A stretch of 43,847 nt of DNA, taken from contig CALMGA010000001.1 of NCBI GenBank assembly GCA_937863205.1, forward strand, positions 1 to 43,847, read 5' to 3'. Position numbers and translations under genes: made by a program. The notes beneath the pieces were generated by a model. The model ran no database searches and had not been told where the DNA came from. It saw nothing but the letters and a program-made list of their open reading frames with translations. Below, in pieces: positions 10,447 through 18,989 of the stretch (position 1 is its first letter; each line of letters starts with the position of its first letter). Source of the DNA: an uncultured Beijerinckiaceae bacterium. GTDB taxonomy: Bacteria > Pseudomonadota > Alphaproteobacteria > Rhizobiales > Beijerinckiaceae.

Positions 10447-11534
10447 GCTGGTCGCCGCAGCAGGACGCGGCCCTGCGCGCCGTTTCCGCCTGGATCAAGC
10501 GCGGCGAGCCGCAGGTGTTCCGCTTGTTCGGCTATGCCGGCACCGGCAAGACCACGCTGGCCCGGCAGCTCGCCGCCGACATCGACGGCGAGGTGTGCTT
10601 CGCCGCCTTCACCGGCAAGGCCGCGCTCGTGCTGCGGGGAAAAGGCTGCCGAGAGGCGCGCACCATCCATTCCATGATCTACCGCCTGCGCGAGTCCGAG
10701 GACGACGAGCCGACCTTCGTTCTCAACGACGGCAGCGCCGCGTCCCGGGCCGACCTCATCGTCATCGACGAGTGCTCGATGGTCGACGAGGAACTGGGCC
10801 GCGACCTGCTGTCCTTCGGCAAGCCCGTGCTGGTGCTGGGCGACCCCGCGCAGCTGCCGCCGGTCAAGGGCGGCGGCTTCTTCACGGCGGCAGAGCCCGA
10901 CCTGATGCTGACGGAGGTCCACCGGCAGGCGGCCGACAACCCGATCATCCGCCTCTCGATGATGGCGCGCGAGGGCACGCGCATCCCGCGCGGGGACTAC
11001 GGGGCGAGCCGGGTGATGCACCGCGACGGCATCGACGCCGAACTGGTGCGCGCCGCCGATCAGGTGCTGGTCGGCACCAACAAGTCGCGGCGCGGCTACA
11101 ACGCCCGCCTGCGCGCGCTGGCCGGCCATGCCGACCCCAACCCGCAGCCGGGCGAGAAGCTCGTCTGCCTGCGCAACGACAAGACCAAGGGCCTGCTCAA
11201 CGGCGGCCTGTGGAACGTGAAGACGCAAGCAGCGACCCGCGCCGGCAAGCTGCGGTACGGCGTGGTGCCCGAGGATGACCCGTCCGCCAAACCGACGCGC
11301 ATCTCGGTGCGCCCGGAATACTTCTCGCTGGGCGAGGACGGCGTGCCGCCGGCCTTCCGCAGGGGATCGGACGCCTTCGATTACGGTTACGTCCTCACCG
11401 TGCACAAGGCGCAGGGGTCGCAGTGGAACGACGTGGTGCTGTTCGACGAAAGCTGGGCCTTCCGCGAGCACCGCGACCGCTGGCTCTACACCGGCATCAC
11501 GCGGGCGGCCGAGCGCCTCACGATCGTGACGTGA
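10443..11534 (+). CDS. RecD/Pif1-like ATP-dependent DNA helicase (superfamily 1)
   Basis: 363 residues from ATG 10443, overlapping the trmD stop by 4 bases. Walker A is GYAGTGKTT (Lys36), Walker B is [14 protein letters not shown], and the downstream motif [20 protein letters not shown] matches SF1B helicases. The C-terminal UvrD-like domain has [16 protein letters not shown] and the final [14 protein letters not shown]. This is the compact AAA_30 / UvrD_C_2 form found in RecD2, Dda and Pif1 relatives, much shorter than RecD of RecBCD. It should translocate 5'-3' on single-stranded DNA. The exact cellular role cannot be read from sequence. Confidence 0.93.
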   Translation: MSWSPQQDAALRAVSAWIKRGEPQVFRLFGYAGTGKTTLARQLAADIDGEVCFAAFTGKAALVLRGKGCREARTIHSMIYRLRESEDDEPTFVLNDGSAASRADLIVIDECSMVDEELGRDLLSFGKPVLVLGDPAQLPPVKGGGFFTAAEPDLMLTEVHRQAADNPIIRLSMMAREGTRIPRGDYGASRVMHRDGIDAELVRAADQVLVGTNKSRRGYNARLRALAGHADPNPQPGEKLVCLRNDKTKGLLNGGLWNVKTQAATRAGKLRYGVVPEDDPSAKPTRISVRPEYFSLGEDGVPPAFRRGSDAFDYGYVLTVHKAQGSQWNDVVLFDESWAFREHRDRWLYTGITRAAERLTIVT

Positions 11535-11563
11535 GGCTGGGCGTGAGTCCGGGCGTGATCGCC

Positions 11564-12508
11564 TCAGGCGAAGCGCTGCCGCAGCTCGGCGCCGATGGCG
11601 GCGATCGTGCGGTTGGCCGCGCCCAGCGCGCCGCCCACGGTGATGAAGCCGTGGATCATGCCGGGAACGTCGATGTGCTCGACCGGCACGCCGGCACCGC
11701 GCAGGGCGTCGGCATAGACGATGCCCTCGTCGCGCAGCATGTCGCGCTCGGCCGTGATCACGAGGGCCGGCGCCACCTCCGCCTTGCTGCCGGCGAGGAT
11801 GGGCGACAGCCGCCAATCGTCGGCCACGGCCTTGTCGCGGATGTAGTGCGAGCGGAAATAGTGCAGCAGGGCGGTGTTCAGCGGGGGCACGTCGGCGTTG
11901 ATCGTGCGCGAAGGATAGGCCGGCGCGTCCTCGCGCAGGTCGATGCTGGGATAGATCAGGATCTGCGCGCGCAGCTTCACGCCGTCGTCGCGGGCGGCGA
12001 GCGCGACCACGGCCGACAGGTTGCCGCCGGCGCTGTCGCCTCCGACGGCCAGCCGATCGGGATCAGCGCCGAGATCGGCCGCATGGGCGGCGATCCAGCG
12101 GAAGGCATCGAGCGAGTCTTCGGCCGCCGCCGGGGCTGGATGCTCGGGCGCGAGGCGGTAATCCACCGCCACCACCACGCAGGCGGCGCGCTCGGCGATG
12201 GCGCGGCACACCCGATCGTGCGAGGCGAGGTCGCCGATGACCCAGCCGCCACCGTGGAAGTAGACGAGCAGCGGCGCGCCCCGCTTGGCCACGCCTTGCG
12301 GGCGGTACAACCGCAGCGGGATCGCGCCCGCCCGTTCGTTCGCCTGGAGGTCGCGCACTTCGGCCATCGCGACGACCGGGCCGCCGACGGCCTCGGACTG
12401 GGCGATATAGGCGAAGCGCGCCTGCTCGGGTGTGAGCTGGTCGAGGGTCGGGAGGTTGGCCTCCCGTGCCGCCTTGAAGAGCGCCAGAACGTCGGGGTCG
12501 AACTGCAT
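11564..12508 (-). CDS. Alpha/beta hydrolase, HSL (type IV) esterase/lipase family
   Basis: 314 residues from ATG 12508. The oxyanion-hole motif [11 protein letters not shown] and the nucleophile motif GDSAGGNLS (Ser159) are the two signatures of the hormone-sensitive-lipase-like family. The acid DMLRDEG and the histidine in GMIHGF complete the triad. No signal peptide is evident, so it is likely cytoplasmic and acts on short-chain esters. The gene ends 30 bases from the convergent helicase gene. Its start region faces cobQ, 167 bases away, with which it shares upstream DNA. Confidence 0.95.
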   Translation of the reverse strand: MQFDPDVLALFKAAREANLPTLDQLTPEQARFAYIAQSEAVGGPVVAMAEVRDLQANERAGAIPLRLYRPQGVAKRGAPLLVYFHGGGWVIGDLASHDRVCRAIAERAACVVVAVDYRLAPEHPAPAAAEDSLDAFRWIAAHAADLGADPDRLAVGGDSAGGNLSAVVALAARDDGVKLRAQILIYPSIDLREDAPAYPSRTINADVPPLNTALLHYFRSHYIRDKAVADDWRLSPILAGSKAEVAPALVITAERDMLRDEGIVYADALRGAGVPVEHIDVPGMIHGFITVGGALGAANRTIAAIGAELRQRFA

Positions 12509-12675
12509 GCGGCGATGTCCCGGAGGTCGGACGCGATGAGGAACTGGCGCAAAGGGTGGGGGACGGGCGCACCGGCGCCAACCCCGTCGAAAGAGGCAGC
12601 CGCCGATCGTCCGGCCCCGCCCGGACCTGCGGGGCCGACGCTCGGCGGCCGGGAGTGCCTGCGCGAGACGCTGCG

Positions 12676-14124
12676 ATGACCCGCGCGCTGATGATCCAGG
12701 GCACAGGCTCGGACGTCGGCAAGTCGCTGGTCGTCGCCGGCCTGTGCCGTGCCTTCACCCGGCGCGGGCTCCGCGTCCGGCCCTTCAAGCCGCAGAACAT
12801 GTCCAACAATGCCGCCGTCACCGCCGATGGCGGCGAGATCGGGCGGGCGCAATGGCTGCAGGCCCGGGCCTGCGGCGTCACCCCTTGCGTGCACATGAAC
12901 CCCGTGCTGCTGAAGCCGCAGAGCGGCACCGGCGCGCAGATCGTGGTGCAGGGCAAGGTGGCGGGGCAGGCCGAGGCCAGGGCCTACCAGGCTTGGAAGC
13001 CGAAGCTGATGCCGATCGTGCTCGACAGCTTCGCGAGGCTCCGCGCCGAGGCCGATCTCGTCCTCGTCGAGGGGGCAGGCAGCGCGTCGGAGATCAACCT
13101 GCGCCCCCGCGATATCGCCAACATGGGCTTCGCCCGCGCGGCCGGCGTGCCGGTGGTGATCGTGGGCGACATCGATCGCGGGGGCGTCATCGCCCAGATC
13201 GTGGGCACGCATGCGGTGCTCGATCCCGACGATGCCGACACCGTTGTCGGCTTCATCGTCAACCGCTTCCGCGGCGACCCCTCGTTGTTCGCCGACGGCA
13301 TGCGGCTCATCGCCGAGCGCACGGGCTGGCCGGCGCTGGGCCTGGTGCCGCACTGCGGCGCCGCGGCGCGGCTTCCGGCCGAGGACTCGCTGGCGTTGCG
13401 CGGCTGGCGCCCGCACGCGGAGGGCACGCTGGTGATCGCGGTGCCGATCCTGCCCGGCATTTCCAATTTCGACGACCTCGACCCGTTGCGCGGCGAGCCG
13501 GCCGTGCGCCTGATCGCCGTGCCGGCCGGCGACCCGCTGCCCGGCGATGCCGCTCTGGTGATCCTGCCGGGATCGAAGACCACGATCGCCGACCTCGGCG
13601 CCTTTCGCCGGCAGGGCTGGGACATCGACCTCGCCGCCCACCTCCGGCGCGGCGGCCATGTGATCGGGCTGTGCGGCGGCTACCAGATGCTCGGACGCTC
13701 GGTCGACGATCCGCTCGGCCTGGAAGGGCCGCCCGGCCGCGTCGACGGGCTCGGGCTGCTGCCGGTCGACACCGTGCTCACGCCCGACAAGCGCCTCGCC
13801 CCGGTCCGCGGCGAGGCAGGCGGCGTGCCTTTCGCCGGCTACGAGATGCACGTTGGCGAAACCACCCCGGCCGCGCGTCCTTTCGTCCGGTTCGACGACG
13901 GGCGCAGCGACGGCGCGATCTCGGCAGACGGCAGGGTGCGCGGCTGCTACGTGCACGGCCTCTACGCCGACGACCGGCAGCGCGCCGCGCTGCTGGCAAG
14001 CCTTGGCGCGGCGAGCGACGGTGGCAGCTACGAGGATGGGCAGGAGGCGGCGCTCGACGCCGTCGCCGACCACATGGCGGCCCACATCGATCTCGACCGG
14101 CTCCTCGCCCTGGCGCGCTCGTGA
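12676..14124 (+). CDS. cobQ: Cobyric acid synthase CobQ
   Basis: 482 residues from ATG 12676, the normal length. The N-terminal dethiobiotin-synthetase-like ATPase begins [20 protein letters not shown], then [12 protein letters not shown], the family signature. The C-terminal class I glutamine amidotransferase domain carries the nucleophile Cys333 in [11 protein letters not shown] and ends in [11 protein letters not shown] with the catalytic His. CobQ amidates carboxyl groups b, d, e and g of adenosylcobyrinate diamide using glutamine and ATP. With cbiB nearby it belongs to the late corrin-ring part of adenosylcobalamin synthesis. The 167-base upstream region was searched for a cobalamin riboswitch and none convinced me. 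Confidence 0.97.
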   Translation: MTRALMIQGTGSDVGKSLVVAGLCRAFTRRGLRVRPFKPQNMSNNAAVTADGGEIGRAQWLQARACGVTPCVHMNPVLLKPQSGTGAQIVVQGKVAGQAEARAYQAWKPKLMPIVLDSFARLRAEADLVLVEGAGSASEINLRPRDIANMGFARAAGVPVVIVGDIDRGGVIAQIVGTHAVLDPDDADTVVGFIVNRFRGDPSLFADGMRLIAERTGWPALGLVPHCGAAARLPAEDSLALRGWRPHAEGTLVIAVPILPGISNFDDLDPLRGEPAVRLIAVPAGDPLPGDAALVILPGSKTTIADLGAFRRQGWDIDLAAHLRRGGHVIGLCGGYQMLGRSVDDPLGLEGPPGRVDGLGLLPVDTVLTPDKRLAPVRGEAGGVPFAGYEMHVGETTPAARPFVRFDDGRSDGAISADGRVRGCYVHGLYADDRQRAALLASLGAASDGGSYEDGQEAALDAVADHMAAHIDLDRLLALARS

Positions 14125-14166
14125 ACGCGGGCGGAACGACAAAAGCCGTCGCGTCCGGCCCGTTCA

Positions 14167-14358
14167 CTAGCCGCGAGGCGCTCCGCCGCCGACCACGCGG
14201 TCCTTCACGGAGATCGCGTGATCCATGCCGTCGGGCGGCGCGGAAAAGGTGCTCTGGGCCAAGGCGGCGGCGATCAGGGCGGACGAGGGGGGATCGGCTT
14301 GCTCGTCCGTCGCGGAGATCCCGGATGCCTTGCCGTCGGCCGCGATGTTGAAGTTCAC
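14167..14358 (-). CDS. Short protein resembling a TonB C-terminal-like domain, probably 5'-truncated
   Basis: 63 residues from GTG 14358. Codon use is strongly GC3-biased, so this stretch is or was coding. The pattern VNFNIAADGKASGI, then SALIAAALAQSTFSAPPDG and ISVKDRVV resembles the strand-helix-strand layout of TonB C-terminal-like domains. The same frame stays open upstream to the cbiB stop (14487-14485) and continues the domain smoothly (DKAALRAGTFL) but has no ATG, GTG or TTG before 14358. No signal peptide or membrane anchor remains, so a 5' truncation is likely. It could instead be a short gene read from the cbiB transcript. Confidence 0.4.
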   Translation of the reverse strand: MNFNIAADGKASGISATDEQADPPSSALIAAALAQSTFSAPPDGMDHAISVKDRVVGGGAPRG

Positions 14359-14484
14359 GAGAAAGGTACCCGCGCGTAATGCGGCCTTGTCGGGCGATCC
14401 GAACGACCTGATCGGACGATGCCGCCTGTCGTCCTGCGCCCAGCACGGGAAAGATGGGCCGGCCGTGCAACGTAGCTTCGGCGG

Positions 14485-15489
14485 TCAACTGTTCTGGCGG
14501 CGAAGCAGGCCGCAGGAAATCGCCGCCAGTCCCACCGCGGCGATGTTGAGCACGCAGGCGACGCGGTACAGGCGAAGCGCGCGGCGGATGGTTGTGCCGT
14601 TCGCTGCCTCCGTGCCCTCGCCCATCGCCGCATCGATGACGAGCCGGCCGCCGTAGCTGCGGGGACCGCCGAGGCGGATGCCGAGCGCGCCAGCCATCGC
14701 CGCCTCCGGCCAGCCGGCGTTGGGCGAAGGATGGCCGGCGGCGTCGCGCCGTCCGATGCGCCACGCGTCCCGCGCAGACGCACCCGGCACCAGCGCCGCC
14801 GCCGCGACGAGGAGCAGCGCGGCAAGGCGCGCCGGCGGCCAGTTCGCGGCATCGTCGAGCTTGGCGGCGGCGAAGCCGAACGCCTCGTGGCGCGGCGTGC
14901 GGTGAGCGATCATGCTGTCGGCCGTGTTGATCGCCTTGTACAGCACGCCGCCGGGCAGGCCGGCGAGCGCCAGCCAGAACGCCGGCGCCACCACGCCGTC
15001 GGCGAAGTTCTCGGCGAGGCTCTCGATCGCCGCCCGCGCCACGGCGGCCTCGTCCATCGCCGCCGTGTCGCGCCCGACGATCATCGCCACGGCGCGGCGG
15101 GCTGCCTCGATCCCCCGCGCGTCGAGCGCGTCGGCGACGGCGCGCACGTGGGCGTGGAGGCTGCGCTGGGCGAGGCAGCTCGATGCGAGCACGCCGAGCG
15201 GCACGACGGCGAGCCGGCCGGGCAGGGCGACCGCGACGGCGCCCGCCGCCATGCCGGCGGAAGCCAGCACGACAACAAGGGCGGCGAACCCGGCCAGCCG
15301 GCGGGTGGCAGGCGCGTCGCCCTCGCGGTTCCAGCGCCTGTCGCACCATGCGATCTCCGCACCCAACCAGGTGACGGGGTGCCCCACCAGCCGGAACAGG
15401 GCGGGGGGATAGCCGAGCGTCGCTTCAACCGAGAGGGCGATGGCGCAGACGAAGGGCGCATGCGCCACAGCCGGGTCGGGCAGGATCAT
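14485..15489 (-). CDS. cbiB: Adenosylcobinamide-phosphate synthase CbiB/CobD
   Basis: 334 residues from ATG 15489 (MILPDPAVAHAPF). It is a polytopic membrane protein with the family markers EATLGYPPALFRLVGHPVTWLG near the N terminus, RDTAAMDEAAVARAAIESLAENFADGVVAP in the middle and GHPSPNAGWPEAAMAGALGIRLGG later. CbiB (called CobD in the aerobic pathway) attaches the aminopropanol moiety to adenosylcobyric acid, the step after CobQ. The frame continues upstream into the dispersed repeat at 15520, but the part before MILPD is repeat-derived and is unlikely to be translated. It is convergent with cobQ across the TonB-like fragment. Confidence 0.95.
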   Translation of the reverse strand: MILPDPAVAHAPFVCAIALSVEATLGYPPALFRLVGHPVTWLGAEIAWCDRRWNREGDAPATRRLAGFAALVVVLASAGMAAGAVAVALPGRLAVVPLGVLASSCLAQRSLHAHVRAVADALDARGIEAARRAVAMIVGRDTAAMDEAAVARAAIESLAENFADGVVAPAFWLALAGLPGGVLYKAINTADSMIAHRTPRHEAFGFAAAKLDDAANWPPARLAALLLVAAAALVPGASARDAWRIGRRDAAGHPSPNAGWPEAAMAGALGIRLGGPRSYGGRLVIDAAMGEGTEAANGTTIRRALRLYRVACVLNIAAVGLAAISCGLLRRQNS

Positions 15490-15519
15490 CGGCTGGCCGC
15501 ATCGGGCGAGGCGGCGGCT

Positions 15520-15623
15520 AAGCAGGTTTCGCAAAAGTGCCCCGCGGTTTTGCGATGCAAACCTGCGGCACAGCAAAGGACCAAGCAGGTGAAGCGTTGG
15601 CCTGCCGACGCGAACCTGCTTAG
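15520..15623. repeat. Dispersed intergenic repeat, copy A
   Basis: About 104 bases beginning AAGCAGGTTTCGCAAAAG and ending near GCGAACCTGCTTAG. The ends form an inverted pair (AAGCAGGTT / AACCTGCTT). The same element, reverse-complemented, occurs at 38371-38475, with only scattered substitutions and a short indel. Copy A starts 31 bases upstream of the cbiB start codon, so it may be transcribed in the cbiB leader. Confidence 0.85.
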
Positions 15624-15723
15624 AGCATCGGACCCTGAACCGGGTCCGATCCGATGCTCTAACTTGTTGTGTCGCATCGGATTTGTCCGAAAACCGCTGC
15701 GCACTTTTCGGTCCGATGCTCTA
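15622..15723. repeat. Palindromic intergenic repeat (GAGCATCGGA type)
   Basis: Abutting copy A is a palindromic unit. GAGCATCGGA and TCCGATGCTC form a perfect 10-base stem, with CGGACCC/GGGTCCG nested inside. A second half holds CCGAAAA and TTTTCGG as a 7-base stem around CCGCTGCGCAC and ends again in TCCGATGCTCTA. Elements of this sequence type are widespread between genes in Hyphomicrobiales. Together with copy A it fills most of the 308-base gap between cbiB and the SEC-C gene; I see no gene in that gap. Confidence 0.8.
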
Positions 15724-15797
15724 TCGCTCCGACCGGTTGTCGGCTAGGCTCGGCTTCGACGAGGGTGCGTCCGTCGATCGAGCACGAGGAGGCTGTC

Positions 15798-16141
15798 GTG
15801 GGCAGAAGCAAAAGCACGTCATCCTTTTGAGGTCATGGCCAAGCGCCGCAAGGGCTTCCCGTCGGAAACGCGGGTGAAGCGCGGCCTTCGCATCGTTCAC
15901 GGCGACAGGGTGCTTTGCGAGAAGCTCGGGCGCAACGACCCGTGCCCCTGTGGGTCGGGGCGAAGCTTTCAAGCGCTGCTGCCTGAGAACCGGCCGCTAC
16001 GACGGCGCTTGCCGCGACGGCTACTTTCCGGACCTGAACCGGCGCGCGCGCCGGGACGCGATGGGCGCGGGCGACCGCTTCACCCCCGCGCCGCCTCGCT
16101 TCTCGCCTCAGTCATCTTCGCCTCGTCCATCATGGCGGTGA
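15798..16141 (+). pseudogene. SEC-C motif protein, broken by two frameshifts
   Basis: A strong ribosome site AGGAGG (15787-15792) precedes GTG 15798, which opens only [10 protein letters not shown] before a stop at 15828. Removing one A from the AAAA at 15810-15813 lets the frame run on as [20 protein letters not shown] and into the frame of ATG 15835, reaching the zinc-binding SEC-C motif [11 protein letters not shown]. There it breaks again: the second half ([20 protein letters not shown]) lies in the next frame, needing one base fewer around 15960-15972. The intact protein would have been about 110 residues. SEC-C modules bind zinc through CxCx8C[CH]. The 3' end overlaps the convergent carA gene by 62 bases. 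Confidence 0.75.
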
Positions 16142-17288
16142 AGCGCTTGAACAGGTAGTGGCTGTCCTTGGGGCCGGGCGAGGCCTCGGGATGGTGCTGC
16201 ACGGAGAAGGCCGGACGGTCGGTCAGCTCCAGCCCGCAGTTCGAGCCGTCGAACAGGCTGCGGTGGGTTTCCCGCGCATTGCCGGGCAAGGTCGCGCGGT
16301 CGACCGCGAAGCCGTGGTTCATCGACACGATCTCGACCTTGCGGGTCATCGCGTCCATCACGGGATGGTTGGCGCCGTGGTGACCCTGCTTCATCTTTTC
16401 CGTGCGCGCGCCGACAGCCAAGGCGAGCAACTGGTGGCCGAGGCAGATGCCGAAGGTCGGCACGCGACGCTCCAGAAGGTCGCGGATCACGGGCACGGCG
16501 TAGGCGCCGGTGGCGGCAGGGTCGCCGGGGCCGTTGGCGAGGAACACGCCGTCGGGTTTGAGCGCCATGATGTCGTCCGCGCTGGCGGTGGAGGGCACAA
16601 CGGCGACGGCGCAGCCGGCCTCGGCGAGCAGGCGCAGGATGTTGCGCTTGACACCGTAATCGATGGCGACCACGCGGTACCGCGGCGCCTGCTGCCGGCC
16701 GTAGCCGGCCTCCGTCGTCCAGGTCGTCTCGTCCCAGTCGAAGCACTGCGTCGCCGCAACCTTGGGCACGAGGTCGAGTCCGACCAAGCCGGACCAGCCG
16801 GCCGCCTTGCGCCGGAGATCGGGAAGGTCGAAGCGGCCTTGGAGGTGATGGGCGATGACCGCATTGGGAACGCCGTGGTCGCGCATCAGCGCGGTCAGGG
16901 CGCGGGTGTCGACCCCGGCGAGGCCGACGATGCGGCGGCGCTTCAGCCACTCATCGAAGTGCAGGGTGGATCGGTAGTTCGAGGGCGCCGTGACCGGCGC
17001 CGCCACGACCAGACCGACGGCGTTGGCGTCGGAGGAGGCCACCACGGACTCGACGTCTTCCTCGTTGGCGCCCACGTTGCCGATGTGCGGGAAGGTGAAG
17101 GTGACGATCTGGCCGTTGTAGGACGGATCGGTGAGGATCTCCTGGTAGCCGGTCATGGCGGTGTTGAAGCAAACCTCGCCGACCGCCTCGCCGGCCGCCC
17201 CGAAGCCCTGGCCTTCCAGCACCGTGCCGTCGGCGAGCACCAGCACGCCCGTCGCGACCCGCTCGCTCCAACCCTGCGTCCCGCTCAT
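16080..17288 (-). CDS. carA: Carbamoyl-phosphate synthase small subunit CarA
   Basis: 402 residues from ATG 17288 ([10 protein letters not shown]). The N-terminal CPSase small-chain domain shows [19 protein letters not shown] and [20 protein letters not shown]. The C-terminal class I glutamine amidotransferase has the nucleophile Cys282 in [13 protein letters not shown], and [12 protein letters not shown] with the catalytic His-Glu. CarA hydrolyses glutamine and passes ammonia to CarB for carbamoyl phosphate, the precursor for arginine and pyrimidines. carB is not in the window. The first upstream ATG in the frame would add 44 residues of unlike composition, so the internal ATG is preferred. 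Confidence 0.97.
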   Translation of the reverse strand: MSGTQGWSERVATGVLVLADGTVLEGQGFGAAGEAVGEVCFNTAMTGYQEILTDPSYNGQIVTFTFPHIGNVGANEEDVESVVASSDANAVGLVVAAPVTAPSNYRSTLHFDEWLKRRRIVGLAGVDTRALTALMRDHGVPNAVIAHHLQGRFDLPDLRRKAAGWSGLVGLDLVPKVAATQCFDWDETTWTTEAGYGRQQAPRYRVVAIDYGVKRNILRLLAEAGCAVAVVPSTASADDIMALKPDGVFLANGPGDPAATGAYAVPVIRDLLERRVPTFGICLGHQLLALAVGARTEKMKQGHHGANHPVMDAMTRKVEIVSMNHGFAVDRATLPGNARETHRSLFDGSNCGLELTDRPAFSVQHHPEASPGPKDSHYLFKRFTAMMDEAKMTEARSEAARG

Positions 17289-17419
17289 CCGCCCGTCCTT
17301 GTGTCCCTGCCGCATCGCCCGCGAGGCTCCCGTCACGCTATATCCGCCTTTCGAGGGAGAACGCCAGGGTGGCGCGTTGCCGGGCCATGAATGCAGACAC
17401 CACCTCACGATCCCGAGCA

Positions 17420-17890
17420 ATGGCGCGGGAGAATCTGCGCACCCGCCTGCGCTGGCTTTGCGCGGCGACCTACATTCCCTTCGGCGTGCTCCACGTGCGC
17501 CGGCCCGAGGCCTTCCTGCCGATCATGCCGCCGCAGATTCCCTATCCTCGCGAGGTGGTGATCGCCACCGGCATCGCCGAGATCCTGGGCGGCCTTGGCC
17601 TGCTGATGCCGCGCACCCGGAAGGCGGCGGCGATCGGTCTGGCGCTCTACGCCATCGGCGTGTACCCGGCCAACGTGTACCATGCGGTGGCGCGCAAATC
17701 CGTCCCGCCGCTCCCCGACAGCTGGTGGTATCACGCCCCGCGCCTCGCGTTTCAGCCTGTTTTCGTGTGGTGGGCTCTGTTCGCCGGCGGCTGGGTGCAC
17801 CGGGCCGGAGGTCGACCGGCGCTTCGCCCAGATGGAGCGCGGCCCCGGCGCCACGTCCGGCCTGACGAAGGGGCCGGACGGCAGGCCTGA
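17420..17890 (+). CDS. DoxX-like four-helix membrane protein, C-terminal frameshift
   Basis: 156 residues from ATG 17420. Third-position GC is poor before this codon and high after it, so I prefer it to GTG 17369 and ATG 17387. Four hydrophobic segments (LCAATYIPFGVLHV, VVIATGIAEILGGLGLLMP, AAIGLALYAIGVYPANVYHA, AFQPVFVWWALFAGGW) and overall layout suit DoxX/DoxD-type membrane proteins. After GGWVHR the codon bias of this frame collapses, while the +1 frame becomes strongly GC3-biased and runs to a stop at 17927 (PEVDRRFAQMERGPGATSG). One extra G in GGG at 17802-17804 would explain this. The intact protein would be about 168 residues. Confidence 0.7.
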   Translation: MARENLRTRLRWLCAATYIPFGVLHVRRPEAFLPIMPPQIPYPREVVIATGIAEILGGLGLLMPRTRKAAAIGLALYAIGVYPANVYHAVARKSVPPLPDSWWYHAPRLAFQPVFVWWALFAGGWVHRAGGRPALRPDGARPRRHVRPDEGAGRQA

Positions 17891-17985
17891 GATCGCGCGC
17901 GCCTCGGGGCTGCACACCTCGGGTTGAACCATGGCTTGCCTTTGCCTCGGCGGAACGGATGGGTCGTCTCCTGGTTTAAAGCGTC

Positions 17986-18282
17986 ATGTCCGCCAGAATG
18001 CTTTTTCTCGCTGTCTTCGTCTTCACGGCTGCACCGGCCTCCGCGGCGCAGTTCCTGATCCCAAGCCCTTATCCCAATGCCGCGCCGGGCGCTCAACCGC
18101 TCGACCCCGAACCGCAGGGCCTGGGCGGACCGCAGCACCTGATGCGTGATCCCTATCCGCAGCTCCTGGGCGACTTCGCGCAGGGTAATCCGCCGATCGT
18201 CCGGCGGCACGCTCATCAGCATCTCGTGCCAAGCCTCAACCAGCGCAAATACCGCGTGGACCAAATACCGCAGTACTACTGA
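17986..18282 (+). CDS. Small exported proline-rich protein
   Basis: 98 residues from ATG 17986; a second in-frame ATG is at 17998. A clear signal peptide (MLFLAVFVFTAAPASAAQ) precedes a Pro/Gln/Tyr-rich mature part (IPSPYPNAAPG, HLMRDPYPQLLGDFAQGNPP) ending in QIPQYY. It should be periplasmic or outer-surface. I do not recognise a family. No strong ribosome site precedes either start. It lies in a run of three small envelope genes between carA and ychF. Confidence 0.6.
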   Translation: MSARMLFLAVFVFTAAPASAAQFLIPSPYPNAAPGAQPLDPEPQGLGGPQHLMRDPYPQLLGDFAQGNPPIVRRHAHQHLVPSLNQRKYRVDQIPQYY

Positions 18283-18305
18283 GCGGGTTCCATGCTGGAA
18301 GGATC

Positions 18306-18590
18306 ATGCTTCACCCGCTTAGCTCCATGTTGCCGACGAGACTCCGGCGACCTCTCCTCGCCATCTCGGCATTTGCCGCTTTCGTCGTCACGTCCTCGCC
18401 GGTGGCTGCGGCCGGCAGCGGGGCCGGATCTGGCGGCTCCGGGTCGCAGCGCGCCATCAACAGCGGCCTGCCTCCGGGCGAGGCCGGGCCGCCGGGTGCG
18501 GCGAACAACCGCCAAGCGCCCGCGCCCGATGCGAAGTCATCCATTCGGGGCTCACCGCACAGCGAGGGGCAAGGCAAGCCGCCACCCTGA
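18306..18590 (+). CDS. Small exported Gly/Ser/Pro-rich protein
   Basis: 94 residues from ATG 18306, which has a good ribosome site (GGAAGG) a few bases upstream; ATG 18327 is a possible alternative. A basic N terminus and hydrophobic core (RRPLLAISAFAAFVVTSSPVAAA) form a signal peptide. The rest is low-complexity Gly/Ser/Ala/Pro without predicted fold (GSGAGSGGSGSQRAINS). It lies 23 bases after the previous exported gene, so the two are probably cotranscribed. Function unknown. Confidence 0.55.
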   Translation: MLHPLSSMLPTRLRRPLLAISAFAAFVVTSSPVAAAGSGAGSGGSGSQRAINSGLPPGEAGPPGAANNRQAPAPDAKSSIRGSPHSEGQGKPPP

Positions 18591-18638
18591 TAGGCTCGTG
18601 CCGAGGAAGCTGTTCGATCGCCGACCTGTATTCGAGCT

Positions 18639-18983
18639 TCAGTGGACGGTCGGCGTCATGTCCCGCCAACCGTTCTCGGTCGCGACCTTGTCGATCATTC
18701 TGTTCTTGACGGCATCCAACGCGGCAAGCTCGTCGGCCGCCTCCTGCAGCGAGGATCGGCTCGCGCCAAGCCAGACCAACCCGCCGATGATGGCCGCCAC
18801 CGCCGAGAAGACCACCGTGGGGGTGCGAAACGTGCCGGCCACCGTCAGAACCAAGCCGAGCGTGATGAGCGCGGCGATCATCGCCGCCCGCGACAGGATC
18901 ATGGCCTGCCGGCAACCGTCGACCCTGGCCTGAAGGTCCTCGATCTGGCGGTCGATCGTCTCGAATTCGGCGGCCAGGGTCAT
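18639..18983 (-). CDS. Small two-helix membrane protein
   Basis: 114 residues from ATG 18983 (MTLAAEFETIDRQIEDL). An N-terminal amphipathic, likely coiled-coil helix leads into two membrane segments (AAMIAALITLGLVLTVAG and VVFSAVAAIIGGLVWLG). A second charged helix (LQEAADELAALDAVKNRMIDKVA) closes the protein. The family is not recognised; the hairpin topology with flanking helices suggests a small inner-membrane protein with both ends cytoplasmic. GGAG, 7 bases before the ATG, is the ribosome site and lies in the 3' arm of a perfect hairpin (18990-19010). The longer open frame upstream lacks coding character. Confidence 0.7.
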   Translation of the reverse strand: MTLAAEFETIDRQIEDLQARVDGCRQAMILSRAAMIAALITLGLVLTVAGTFRTPTVVFSAVAAIIGGLVWLGASRSSLQEAADELAALDAVKNRMIDKVATENGWRDMTPTVH

Positions 18984-18989
18984 GGGTAA

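Noticed and set aside
12509..12675. Possible cobalamin riboswitch upstream of cobQ
   Set aside because: Some GC-rich pieces resemble parts of the element (GGCCGGGAGTGCC), but the conserved B12 box and the core junction sequence are not there.
11977..14142. Very long minus-strand frame antisense to cobQ
   Set aside because: It is Arg/Ala/His-rich, has no recognisable motif, and mirrors the GC3 bias of cobQ and the esterase; the sense-strand genes have full motif support.
15798..15835. Programmed frameshift in the SEC-C gene
   Set aside because: The AAAAG run is not a known slippery heptamer in phase, and a second, separate frame break is needed downstream.
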